From Oscillospiraceae bacterium (GTDB lineage: Bacteria; Bacillota; Clostridia; Oscillospirales; Oscillospiraceae), in assembly GCA_017542425.1 (NCBI GenBank), contig JAFXXH010000013.1:1-52287 (forward strand): DNA of 52,287 nucleotides. The letters run 5' to 3'. Under the pieces are notes generated by a model. That model was not told the origin of the DNA and ran no database searches. It was given only the letters and a program-made list of their open reading frames with translations. Both the position numbers and the translations under genes were made by a program. Of the stretch, positions 16,292 to 24,150 are shown piece after piece. Every line of letters begins with the position of its first letter. The first letter of the stretch is position 1.

Positions 16292-16319
16292 TTGCTGGCG
16301 TCTCCGTCTGTTTTATGGT
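16292..16319 (+). promoter_or_regulatory. Candidate promoter of the HTH/ABC operon
   Basis: TTGCTG (16292-16297), a 16-nt spacer and TATGGT (16314-16319), 27 nt before the ATG at 16347. This is a weak match. Confidence 0.4.
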
Positions 16320-16346
16320 ACAGTGGGTGGGAAAGGTGGGAAAGGT

Positions 16347-16760
16347 ATGATTTTTCAGAATATCGCCCTGCTCCGGCGGCGGGCCGGGCTGAGTCAGGAG
16401 GCGCTGGCCGAGCGGGTGGGCGTCACGCGGCAGACCGTGGCCAAGTGGGAAAACGGCGAGAGCGTGCCGGACGTGCTGCACGCGGACCGGCTGGCGGAGC
16501 TGTTTGAAGTCAGCCTGGACGAGCTGGTCCACGCCCCGTCCACGGAGGGCGGGCCCTCGCCCAAGGGGAAATATCTCTTCGGCACCGTCACCGTGGGGGA
16601 CAAGGGGCAGATCGTCATCCCCGTCCGGGCGCGGCGCTGCTTCCAGATCCAGCCGGGGGACGACCTGGTGCTGGTGGGCGACATCGAACGGGGCCTGGCG
16701 CTGCTCAAGGCGGACTTCTTCACCGCCGTGGCCCAGCGCATCCAGGAGGGTTCGCTGTGA
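16347..16760 (+). CDS. XRE-type HTH regulator fused to AbrB/SpoVT domain
   Basis: A 137-residue DNA-binding protein. Residues 3-60 form an XRE helix-turn-helix (RRRAGLSQEALAERVGVTRQTVAKWENGE). Residues about 75-120 form a swapped-hairpin AbrB/SpoVT-like domain (VTVGDKGQIVIPVRARRCFQIQPGDDLVLVGD). Two separate DNA-binding modules in one small protein is a compact but recurrent Clostridia design. GTGGGAAAGG precedes the ATG at 16347; the open frame upstream runs through the repeat spacer and is not credible. Its stop overlaps the GTG start of the ABC ATPase (GTGA), so it probably controls that exporter operon. Confidence 0.88.
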   Translation: MIFQNIALLRRRAGLSQEALAERVGVTRQTVAKWENGESVPDVLHADRLAELFEVSLDELVHAPSTEGGPSPKGKYLFGTVTVGDKGQIVIPVRARRCFQIQPGDDLVLVGDIERGLALLKADFFTAVAQRIQEGSL

Positions 16761-17614
16761 ACGGGCCGCTCACCGTGGAAGGGCTCGGCAAGGTCTACCC
16801 CGGCTTTTCCCTGGGGCCGCTGGGCTTTGCGCTGGAGCCGGGGAAGATCACCGGCTTCATCGGACGCAACGGAGCGGGCAAGACCACCACGCTCCACGCC
16901 GTCGTGGGCTTTCTCCGCCCGGACAGCGGCACGGTGCGCTTCTGGGGCCAGGCGCTGGAGGGACACGAAGCGCTTTTGCGCCAGCGCGTCGGCTTCGTCT
17001 CCGCCGGGATGCGCTTTTATCAGCGGCAGAGCCTGAAGCGCATCACCGACACGCTGCGGCCCTTTTACACCCGCTGGGACGAGGGGGCCTATCGGCGCTG
17101 CCTGCGGCGCTTTGCGCTGGACGAGGGGAAGACCCCGGAAAAACTCAGCAACGGGATGCAGTTGAAATATCTGCTGAGTCTGGCCCTGTCCCACGGGGCG
17201 GAACTGCTGCTGCTGGACGAGCCCACCAGCGGACTGGACCCGGTGAGCCGGGCGGAGGTGCTGGAGACTCTGCTGACGCTGCGGGACGCGGGCTGCACGG
17301 TGCTGTTTTCCACCCACATCACCTCCGACCTGGAGAAGACGGCGGACCGCATCCTCTATCTCTCCCGCGGAGAGCTGAAAGCCGACTGCACCCTGGACGA
17401 CTTTACGGACGCCTGGCGGCTGTATCATGGGACGGCGGATGCCGTAGCGGCCCTGCCCCCTGAGCTGGTCCACGGCAGACGGCGGAGCCGGGAAGGGCTC
17501 AGCGCCCTTTTGCGCCGGGCGGACGCGGACGCACTGGGGCTGCCCTGCGAAAGCGCCGGGCTGGAGGACGTGATGGTGCATCTGGAACAGGAGGCGGACG
17601 AACATGAAGCGTAA
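16757..17614 (+). CDS. ABC transporter ATP-binding protein
   Basis: A 285-residue ATPase of an ABC-2 exporter. The Walker A motif GRNGAGKTT is at residues 36-44, the signature LSNGM is in EKLSNGMQLKYLLSLALS, Walker B is LLLLDEPTSGLD, and the switch histidine is in FSTH. A clear Q-loop glutamine is not evident where expected (VGFVSAGMRFY). The C-terminal 60 residues lie beyond the core, as in bacitracin-resistance type ATPases. It starts with GTG overlapping the regulator stop and overlaps the permease start by 11 nt. The substrate is unknown; antimicrobial peptide or antibiotic efflux is the usual guess for this architecture. Confidence 0.9.
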   Translation: MNGPLTVEGLGKVYPGFSLGPLGFALEPGKITGFIGRNGAGKTTTLHAVVGFLRPDSGTVRFWGQALEGHEALLRQRVGFVSAGMRFYQRQSLKRITDTLRPFYTRWDEGAYRRCLRRFALDEGKTPEKLSNGMQLKYLLSLALSHGAELLLLDEPTSGLDPVSRAEVLETLLTLRDAGCTVLFSTHITSDLEKTADRILYLSRGELKADCTLDDFTDAWRLYHGTADAVAALPPELVHGRRRSREGLSALLRRADADALGLPCESAGLEDVMVHLEQEADEHEA

Positions 17615-18263
17615 ACTGCTGCGAAAAGAACTGCGCCTGTCCCGCCACCCGGCGGCGCTGCTCATGCCCTGGCTGAGCGCGCTGTGTCTGGTGCCCAACT
17701 ACCCCTACCCCGTCATGTACTTCTACCTCACGCTGGGGGTCTTTTTCATCTGCATGAGCGGGCGGGAGAACAACGACGTGGGCTTCACCCTGACCCTGCC
17801 GGTGACGCGCCGGGACCTGGTGGCGGCGCGCTTCGGTTTCGTGATGCTGCTGGAGGGCTTTCAGCTCCTGCTGGCCTGCGGTTTCGTGGCGCTGCGGGCG
17901 CTGCTGTTTGCCGACCGGGGGAGCAACGCCGCCGGGATGGACGCGAACCTGGCGCTGATCGGGGAGGGCTTTCTCTTTTACGCCGCCTTCCATCTCGTCT
18001 TCTTCCCTTCCTATTACAGAGATGTCACGAAGGTGGGCCTCAGCTTTGTGAAAAGCTCCGTGGTCCTTGCCCTGCTGCTGGTCGCCGAGATCGTCGCCTG
18101 CTACGCCGTCCCATTCTGGCGGGATACGCTGGACCGGCCCGACCCGGAACTGTTTCCGGCCAAGCTGCTGTTTCTGGGCCTCTGCGTCCTCTGCTACGCC
18201 CTGGCCACCGTGGCCGCGCTGCGCGTTTCCCAGCGGCGCTTTGCAAGGCTGGATCTGCGCTGA
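17604..18263 (+). CDS. ABC-2 type membrane permease
   Basis: A 219-residue integral membrane protein with about five or six hydrophobic segments (PWLSALCLVPNYPYPVMYFYLTLGVFFICM, FVMLLEGFQLLLACGFVAL, FLFYAAFHLVFFPSYY, VVLALLLVAEIVACYAV, LLFLGLCVLCYALATVAAL). The loop GRENNDVGFTLTLPVTRRDLVAARF matches the cytoplasmic 'LPVSRxxxV' element common in ABC-2 permeases. It overlaps the ATPase gene and is its likely pore. No terminator is evident before the rpoN promoter. Confidence 0.85.
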   Translation: MKRKLLRKELRLSRHPAALLMPWLSALCLVPNYPYPVMYFYLTLGVFFICMSGRENNDVGFTLTLPVTRRDLVAARFGFVMLLEGFQLLLACGFVALRALLFADRGSNAAGMDANLALIGEGFLFYAAFHLVFFPSYYRDVTKVGLSFVKSSVVLALLLVAEIVACYAVPFWRDTLDRPDPELFPAKLLFLGLCVLCYALATVAALRVSQRRFARLDLR

Positions 18264-18305
18264 GGCATTTTTCCTCCCTTCGCGGCGTTTTTCATCCGGG
18301 AAGAC

Positions 18306-18334
18306 TTGATTTTCCAACTGTTTTCAAGTATGAT
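18306..18334 (+). promoter_or_regulatory. Promoter of rpoN
   Basis: TTGATT (18306-18311), a 17-nt spacer and TATGAT (18329-18334), 45 nt before the rpoN ATG. Confidence 0.75.
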
Positions 18335-18378
18335 AGACAAAACCGGACAGGAAATCCGCTCCCTGGAGGAAACGAGCT

Positions 18379-19737
18379 ATGCGTCCTGAACAGACTGAGA
18401 CCGAGCGGCCGGTCCCCGCGCCGAGCCTTCCCCTCTCCGCCGCCATTTTGCAAATGCCGCTGCCGGAACTGTACACCTGGCTCTCCGACCAGGCCGACCG
18501 CAATCCCCTGCTGGATGTGGAGGCCCCGGAGCTGCTGAGCGTGCCCCTGCCCCGGGACACGGAACCCAAAGAGGCCGGCTGGGAGGACGACGCCGACTTC
18601 ATCCCCGATCAGCTCCGCCGCCAGCAGGAGGCGGAGGAGGGCTACCCGGAGCCCGTGGAGCGGAGCGAGAACTTCCGGGATATGCTGCGCCGCCAGCTTC
18701 TGGAGGAGCGGGACATCCCGCCCCATCTGCTGCCCCTGTGCTACTTCCTGGTGGACAGCCTGGACCGCCGGGGCTATCTGGAGGACTCCCTGGACCTGCT
18801 GGCGGAGCTGAACGGCGCCACCATCGACGACATGACCCAGGCCCTCTACGCCCTGCAGGAGATGACGCCCCCCGGCGTGGGGGCCAGGACCTTGCAGGAG
18901 TGCCTGATCTTGCAGCTCATCCACACCAAAGACTTCTGCGCCGGGACCGTGAAGCTCATCAAAAGCGGCCTGGAACTGCTGGCCCAAAACAGCGTCCGCG
19001 CCGTCTCCGCCCTGCTGGGCATGAACGAGGAGGAGGCCCAGCGCTGCTGCGCCGCCGTCCGGCGGCTCAACCCCATCCCCAGCCGGGGCTATGACACCGA
19101 CGAGGCGGAGGTCTTCGTCATCCCGGAGGCGGAACTCCAGCGCCAGGGCGAGACCTGGACCGTCCGCTACAACGACGCCGCCCTGCCCCGGATCCGGCTC
19201 AGCGACGAATACCAGACCATGCTGGCCCAGAGCGACGATCCGCAGCTGCGGGCCTATCTGGACGAGCAGCGCGCCGCCGCCCTGGCCGTAATCTCCGCGC
19301 TGGAGCAGCGCCGGGAGACCCTGACCCGGATTCTGGAGCTGCTGGTCCGGCACCGGGGCGCGGCCTTTTCCCAGGGCCGCAGCGCCGTCCGTCCCCTCCC
19401 CTGCGACAACGTGGCCGAGGCCCTGGGCCTGCCCACCGCCGACGTGGTCCGGGCCGTACACGGGAAATATCTGGCGACTCCCTACGGGGCCATGGAACTG
19501 AAACGCCTGTTCAGCGCCCCGGTCCCGGTGAAGACCCCCGTCAGCCCCCTGAGCGGCAAGGAGCGGCTGCGCTCCCTGATCGCCGCCGAGGACAAGACCC
19601 AGCCCCTCACCGACGAAAAACTCCGCGAGGCTTTGCAGGCTTTGGGGATCGAGCTCTCCCTGGGCACCGTGGCGAATTACCGGCGGGCGCTGGGGATTCC
19701 TGCGGCGTCGAAGCGGAAGGTCAAGGGGGAAAACTGA
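18379..19737 (+). CDS. rpoN: RNA polymerase sigma-54 factor
   Basis: A 452-residue sigma-54. The N-terminal activator-interacting region I (LSAAILQMPLPELYTWLSDQADRNPLLD) is followed by an acidic linker, the core-binding domain (about 95-290) with the conserved GVGARTLQECL and LNPIPSRGY motifs, and the C-terminal -24 binding part ending in the RpoN-box equivalent GTVANYRRALGIPAASKRK, divergent from the classical ARRTVAKYR. Sigma-54 needs AAA+ enhancer-binding activators, and none is encoded in this window. GGAGG precedes the ATG at 18379. It has its own promoter and stands alone. Confidence 0.93.
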   Translation: MRPEQTETERPVPAPSLPLSAAILQMPLPELYTWLSDQADRNPLLDVEAPELLSVPLPRDTEPKEAGWEDDADFIPDQLRRQQEAEEGYPEPVERSENFRDMLRRQLLEERDIPPHLLPLCYFLVDSLDRRGYLEDSLDLLAELNGATIDDMTQALYALQEMTPPGVGARTLQECLILQLIHTKDFCAGTVKLIKSGLELLAQNSVRAVSALLGMNEEEAQRCCAAVRRLNPIPSRGYDTDEAEVFVIPEAELQRQGETWTVRYNDAALPRIRLSDEYQTMLAQSDDPQLRAYLDEQRAAALAVISALEQRRETLTRILELLVRHRGAAFSQGRSAVRPLPCDNVAEALGLPTADVVRAVHGKYLATPYGAMELKRLFSAPVPVKTPVSPLSGKERLRSLIAAEDKTQPLTDEKLREALQALGIELSLGTVANYRRALGIPAASKRKVKGEN

Positions 19738-19797
19738 ATCCGTAAAAACTGCGGACAGCGGTCCCTGAGCATAAACTGCTATCATATGGTGGAAGAA

Positions 19798-20706
19798 ATG
19801 AACGGTAAAACGCCCCACATTGTACAATATCAGGGTTCAAAAAGAAAGTTGGCGCCACAGATATTGGAGTATATGCCCAAAACCTTTCACAGGCTGATTG
19901 AGCCTTTTTCCGGTATGGCTGCTATCACCATCGCTGCTGCGATGGAACACCGGGCGAACTGCTATGTGATTAACGATTTGAACAGGCCGCTTGTTGGAAT
20001 CCTGAAAGAAGCGATTGAAAAGCCTGTGCAGCTTGTGACCGAATACAGAAAGGTATGGAACGAACAGTTTTCTTACGGCGAAAAACATGTGGAGCATTTT
20101 TATGTTGTACGCGACAGATTTAACAGTGGACAGGAAACGCCCGCAAATCTGCTGTATTTGATTGCAAGATGTGTAAAAGGGGCTGTCAGATACGGAGGAA
20201 ATGGCAAATTCAACCAATCTCCTGACAAGCGCAGACATGGCACAAACCCGGATACATTAGAGCAGAATGTTTCCACGATCTCAAGTCTTCTAAAGGGAAA
20301 AACACGCTATTTTGCGCTCGACTATCATGATATGATTGAAATGGCCTGTCCGGGAGATCTGGTATATTTGGACCCCCCGTATCAGGGAGTCACGAATGTG
20401 AGAGATAAGCGCTATTTTTCAGGGGTTCCATTTGACGAGTTTTCAGAAGCGATTAAAACGCTGAATGAGAAACAGGTAGATTATCTGATCAGCTATGACG
20501 GGGTCTGCGGCGGCAAGGAATATGGTGAGGATTTGCCTGAAAGTTTAGGATGCAAAAAAATAATGCTAAACGCGGGATTATCCAGTCAAGCCACTCTATT
20601 AGGAAAAAAATCTACCACCTTTGAAGCCCTGTACATAAGCGAATCGCTGATTCCGCTGCTGTATTCCGCTCCCAAACAACTGTCCTTTTGGGAGGCAATG
20701 GCATGA
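19798..20706 (+). CDS. D12-class DNA adenine-N6 methyltransferase
   Basis: A 302-residue methyltransferase of the Dam/D12 class. The SAM-binding start IVQYQGSKRKLAPQIL and the LIEPFSGMAAITIAA segment precede the catalytic DPPY at residues 192-195 (VYLDPPYQGV). It methylates adenine in a short recognition site that cannot be read from sequence. The ATG at 19798 follows GGTGGAAG; a second ATG at 19786 is possible. The gene and its partner are clearly AT-richer than the flanking genes, with codon choice to match, suggesting transfer. The stop overlaps the HNH gene start (ATGA), the usual layout of a type II restriction-modification pair. Confidence 0.9.
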   Translation: MNGKTPHIVQYQGSKRKLAPQILEYMPKTFHRLIEPFSGMAAITIAAAMEHRANCYVINDLNRPLVGILKEAIEKPVQLVTEYRKVWNEQFSYGEKHVEHFYVVRDRFNSGQETPANLLYLIARCVKGAVRYGGNGKFNQSPDKRRHGTNPDTLEQNVSTISSLLKGKTRYFALDYHDMIEMACPGDLVYLDPPYQGVTNVRDKRYFSGVPFDEFSEAIKTLNEKQVDYLISYDGVCGGKEYGEDLPESLGCKKIMLNAGLSSQATLLGKKSTTFEALYISESLIPLLYSAPKQLSFWEAMA

Positions 20707-21413
20707 GTGAGTATTCAAAAGACTTCCTGAACCTGCTGGAATCCGTGCGGGCAAAACGTCCACGGACTGTAATACAGCACATCCTTGCACACGGATTTAT
20801 TACATCTGAGGATTTGACAAATACTTACGGCTATCATCATCCCCCGCGAGCAATTCGGGATGTTCGGGAGTATGGAATACCCATAATCACGTTCCGCATG
20901 ACAGGAGCCGACGGCAGAAACATTGCAGCATACCGATTCGGTAATCCCGCAGATGTGAAAAATCCCCTGTCAAAGTCGGCAGGACGCAGCGTACTCTCGA
21001 AAGCGCTTAAGCAGGCTTTAATCGAAAAATACGGATCAAAATGCTTCGTCTACCTGGAAACAATGGATGATTCCGTGTTGCAAGTAGACCATCGTATCCC
21101 ATATGAAATCGGTGGAGCACATGATGCGCATGATATAGATTCTTATATGCTATTAAGCCCATCCGCAAACCGCGCCAAATCATGGACGTGCGAACATTGT
21201 GAAAACTGGGAAAGAAAGGATAGCAGTTTCTGCTTGCGCTGTTTTTGGGCGCATCCCGAAGATTATGACCATATCGCCGGGAAACAGGAAAGAATTGTAT
21301 CAGTGGTCTTCACAGACAACGAAATCGAGGATTATGGCAAGTTGATTGAACTGTCTGGCGTTGAAAAGGCTCAGGATCTTATCAAGCAAATCATCCATGA
21401 ACATCTGAACTGA
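20703..21413 (+). CDS. HNH endonuclease, likely restriction partner
   Basis: A 236-residue protein. Residues about 20-80 look like a winged helix (ILAHGFITSEDLTNTYGYHHPPRAIRDVREYGI). An HNH nuclease core follows, with Asp129-His130 in VDHRIPYEIGG and Asn156 in the SANRAKSW helix. A zinc site C163-x2-C166-x10-C177-x2-C180 supports the fold. Directly coupled to the adenine methyltransferase by ATGA and preceded by GGAGG, it is best read as a type II restriction endonuclease whose specificity matches the methylase. It shares the low GC content of its partner. The restriction role is inferred from context; HNH chemistry is well supported. Confidence 0.82.
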   Translation: MSEYSKDFLNLLESVRAKRPRTVIQHILAHGFITSEDLTNTYGYHHPPRAIRDVREYGIPIITFRMTGADGRNIAAYRFGNPADVKNPLSKSAGRSVLSKALKQALIEKYGSKCFVYLETMDDSVLQVDHRIPYEIGGAHDAHDIDSYMLLSPSANRAKSWTCEHCENWERKDSSFCLRCFWAHPEDYDHIAGKQERIVSVVFTDNEIEDYGKLIELSGVEKAQDLIKQIIHEHLN

Positions 21414-21502
21414 TCTGCTTTCAATGCATAAGAAAGTCTGTAAACGGTCTTTTCTTGACACTTGTTGACTGCGACAAAAGGTTTTTCGATACACGAAAAA
21501 AC

Positions 21503-21546
21503 AACGGACAGCCCCGTGCAAAGCAAATGGCACGGGGCTGTCCGTT
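21503..21546. terminator. Bidirectional terminator between R-M pair and arsC-like gene
   Basis: A 17-bp stem (21503-21519 with 21530-21546) and a 10-nt loop. TTTT follows on the plus strand, and TTGTTTTTT on the minus strand. It separates convergent genes. Confidence 0.9.
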
Positions 21547-21552
21547 TTCATA

Positions 21553-21882
21553 TCACTCCCAGCCCTTCCAGACCTCCGGCTGATAGCCCACGGTGGCCTG
21601 TTTGCCGTTGCGGACCACGGGGGCTTTGATGCGCCAGGGTTCCTCATAGAGCTTTTCCAGTTTCGCCCAGTCTCCGGCCAGGTAGGCCACCAGGGGTTCG
21701 TCCGCCGGTTCGTCGATCAGATTTGCAAGGCCCACGGCGGCGCGGACGCTTTCCAGTTCCCGGCGGCTCATGCCGTAGCGGTCCAGGTCCACGAACTGGT
21801 ATTTGATGCGCCGTTCCTTGAACCAGCGCTCGGCTTTTTTTGTGTCGAAGCTCTTGCTTCTGCCGAAGATCTGGATGTTCAT
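21553..21882 (-). CDS. ArsC/Spx-fold protein lacking all cysteines
   Basis: A 109-residue thioredoxin-like protein of the ArsC/Spx/YffB family: the N-terminal FGRSKSFDTKKAERWFKERRIKYQFVDLD, and the C-terminal PWRIKAPVVRNGKQATVGYQPEVWKGW, a version of the family's P-x-L-IxRP-V region. The position normally taken by the catalytic or redox cysteine is a serine (around Ser9-Ser11), and the whole protein has no cysteine. Arsenate-reductase or Spx disulfide switching is therefore excluded; a protein-binding role is possible. It follows rnj by 13 nt on the same strand and probably shares its transcript. Confidence 0.85.
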   Translation of the reverse strand: MNIQIFGRSKSFDTKKAERWFKERRIKYQFVDLDRYGMSRRELESVRAAVGLANLIDEPADEPLVAYLAGDWAKLEKLYEEPWRIKAPVVRNGKQATVGYQPEVWKGWE

Positions 21883-21895
21883 GGGCGCACGCTCC

Positions 21896-23839
21896 TCACA
21901 CTTCGATGATGACGGGCAGGATCATGGGACTGCGGCGGACGGTCTTGTACAGGAAGCCGTTCAGGTTGGCCTTGACCTTGCCTTTGATGCCCGCGAAATC
22001 GCGGATGCGCTGGATCTCACAGGCGCGGATGGACTCGTTGACCACGCGCTTCATCTCGTTCATCAGGTCGTCCGCCTCTTTGAGATAGACGAAGCCCCGG
22101 GTGACGATCTCCGGCTCGCTGACGATGGCCCCGGACTCAGCGGACATGCTCAGGATGACCACGATCATGCCCTCGTCGGCCAGGTGCTTGCGGTCCCGCA
22201 GGACCACGCTGCCCACGTCGCCCACCCCGGCGCCGTCCACCAGCACCTGGCCGGAGGGGACCTCGCCGTTTTCCTTCACGGTCTTCTGTGTCATCTCGAT
22301 GACATGGCCGATGCCGCTGACCAGGACGTGCTTTGCGTCCACGCCCATCTCCCGGGCCAGCTTCGCGTGCTGGTAGAGCATCCGGGTCTCGCCGTGGATG
22401 GGGATGACGAATTTGGGCTTCGTCAGGGCGATCATCATCTTCATCTCCTCCCGGCAGGCGTGGCCGGAGACGTGGAGGTGGTCGCCGCGGCCGTAGATGA
22501 CCTGGGCCCCCTTGGCGAACAGCTCGTCGATGACCCGGCTGACGGTGATCTCGTTGCCCGGGATGGCGGAGGAGGACATGATGATCAGGTCGTTGGCGTC
22601 GATGTCCACCTGCTTGTGCTCGGAGAAGGCCATGCGGTGCAGGGCGCTCATCTCCTCGCCCTGGCTGCCGGTGGTGATGATGACGGTCTTGTTTTTGGGC
22701 ACGGCCTTGATCTTGTCCATGTCCACCAGGGTGCCCTCCGGGATCTGCATATAGCCCAGCTCCCGGCTGACGCGCATGATGTTCTCCATGCTGCGCCCGG
22801 TGATGCCCACTTTCCGCTTCACCCGGGCGGCGGCGTTGATGATCTGCTGGATGCGGCCGATGTTGCTGGCGAAGGTGGTGACGATGATGCGCTTGTCGCA
22901 GTCTTTGAACAGCTCGTCGAACTTCTCCCCTACGCTGCGCTCGGACTCACTGTGGCCGGGCTTTTCGATGTTGGTGGACTCCGGCATCAGGGCCAGGACG
23001 CCCTCGTTGCCCAGCTGGCCCAGGCGGACCAGATCGGCCATGCCGCCGGTGACGGGGGTCACGTCGATCTTGTAGTCCCCGGTGTGGACGATGACGCCCA
23101 GGGGGGTGCGGATGGCGAAGGCCACCGCGTCGGCGATGGAGTGGTTGATGTGGATGAACTCTACGGAGAAGCAGCCCGCCTCCACGGTCTGGCCCGGCTC
23201 CACGATGTGCAGTTCCGTCTGCTTGAGGATGCGGTGCTCCTCCAGCTTCAGGCGGATCAGCGCGGCGGTCAGGCGGCAGGTGTAGATGGGGACGTGGAGC
23301 TTTTTCATCACATAGGGCACCGCGCCGATGTGGTCCTCATGGCCGTGGGTGATGAAAATGCCCCGGATGCGGCTGGCGTTTTCCTCCAGATAGCTCACGT
23401 CTGGGATCACGGCGTCGATGCCGTACATATCGTCGTCGGGGAAGCCCATGCCGCAGTCCACCACGATGATGTCGTTGCCGAACTCATAGACCGTCATGTT
23501 CTTGCCGATCTCCCCCAGGCCGCCCAGGGGGATGATCCGCAGCTTGCCCCGGGAGGACCCGGCGCTGCGCTGGGGCTTGCGGACGGGCACCGGCTGGGCC
23601 GGTTCCGTCTGGGGCGGCTTTTGCTGGCGCTGCACCCGGAGGTTGTGCTGGACCTCCCGGACGGCCTTGTCCGCCTCGGCGGTCTTTTTCATCTCCCGGT
23701 TGGGGCGGCGGAGCTTCTGGGGCTGGGCGGTCTTCCGGGACCCCAGTCTGGGGCCCTCCACCGCCGCCTTCACCGCCTTGTCCAGCTGGCGCTCCCGCTC
23801 GGTCTTGGGGTTTCGGTTTCCTTGCCTGTTGTTTGCCAT
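21896..23839 (-). CDS. rnj: Ribonuclease J with N-terminal extension
   Basis: A 647-residue metallo-beta-lactamase/beta-CASP RNase that matures and degrades RNA in Gram-positive bacteria. The zinc motif HGHEDH lies in GIFITHGHEDHIGAVPY, VVDCGMGFPDD precedes it, and HTGDYKID, MPESTNIEKPGHS and PIHGETRML follow, then the C-terminal domain ending PMILPVIIEV. About 95 basic, low-complexity residues precede the catalytic core (Lys/Arg/Gln/Pro-rich), longer than in Bacillus J1/J2. GGAGAA precedes the ATG at 23839. The promoter at 24083-24112 implies a leader of about 235 nt. Confidence 0.95.
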   Translation of the reverse strand: MANNRQGNRNPKTERERQLDKAVKAAVEGPRLGSRKTAQPQKLRRPNREMKKTAEADKAVREVQHNLRVQRQQKPPQTEPAQPVPVRKPQRSAGSSRGKLRIIPLGGLGEIGKNMTVYEFGNDIIVVDCGMGFPDDDMYGIDAVIPDVSYLEENASRIRGIFITHGHEDHIGAVPYVMKKLHVPIYTCRLTAALIRLKLEEHRILKQTELHIVEPGQTVEAGCFSVEFIHINHSIADAVAFAIRTPLGVIVHTGDYKIDVTPVTGGMADLVRLGQLGNEGVLALMPESTNIEKPGHSESERSVGEKFDELFKDCDKRIIVTTFASNIGRIQQIINAAARVKRKVGITGRSMENIMRVSRELGYMQIPEGTLVDMDKIKAVPKNKTVIITTGSQGEEMSALHRMAFSEHKQVDIDANDLIIMSSSAIPGNEITVSRVIDELFAKGAQVIYGRGDHLHVSGHACREEMKMMIALTKPKFVIPIHGETRMLYQHAKLAREMGVDAKHVLVSGIGHVIEMTQKTVKENGEVPSGQVLVDGAGVGDVGSVVLRDRKHLADEGMIVVILSMSAESGAIVSEPEIVTRGFVYLKEADDLMNEMKRVVNESIRACEIQRIRDFAGIKGKVKANLNGFLYKTVRRSPMILPVIIEV

Positions 23840-24076
23840 AAAAAATATTTCTCCTTATTCTGACCCGGAGCGGTCCCTTGCGCGCAGCAACACGCACAGA
23901 CTTGCCGTGGAGGGATGTTACGAAAGCCTCATCACGCTCTCGGCTGATCCCCCGGCCCGTCTGCTGTCGCCCGCACGATGCGCACCCCGCGGTGGTTTTT
24001 TCGTCTTCCGCCCGCCGCAAGCGCGGGGAAAAGGCCTCTATCTCATGGCGCTGATGCGCCCTGAATTCGGTAAGAT
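23840..24076 (-). other. Long 5' leader of rnj without a gene
   Basis: About 235 nt lie between the inferred start point and the rnj ATG. GC-rich short hairpins are present (for example GGCGC/GCGCC near 24050-24062). I found no riboswitch consensus and no credible small gene. Its length would allow post-transcriptional control of RNase J. Confidence 0.4.
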
Positions 24077-24082
24077 AGGGAT

Positions 24083-24121
24083 AGTATAACACCCATTTGA
24101 CGATTTTGTCAAATGGGTGTT
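24083..24121 (-). promoter_or_regulatory. rnj promoter overlapped by a 14-bp palindrome
   Basis: On the minus strand TTGACA (24112-24107), an 18-nt spacer and TATACT (24088-24083). A perfect inverted repeat of 14 bp with a 6-nt loop (24088-24101 with 24108-24121) covers the -35 box and spacer. It could be an operator, or serve as the hairpin terminator of recR just upstream; the run of T after it on the minus strand is poor. Confidence 0.65.
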
Positions 24122-24150
24122 CGCATATTTGTGAAAGATTCAGAATCTGT

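Noticed and set aside
21455..21502. TTGACA/TTGACT promoter-like sequence after the HNH gene
   Set aside because: It points into a bidirectional terminator with no plus-strand gene beyond, and the -10 match is poor.
23840..24076. Lysine-type riboswitch in the rnj leader
   Set aside because: A short GATAGAGG resemblance at the 5' end is not matched by the closing stem or the other conserved loops.
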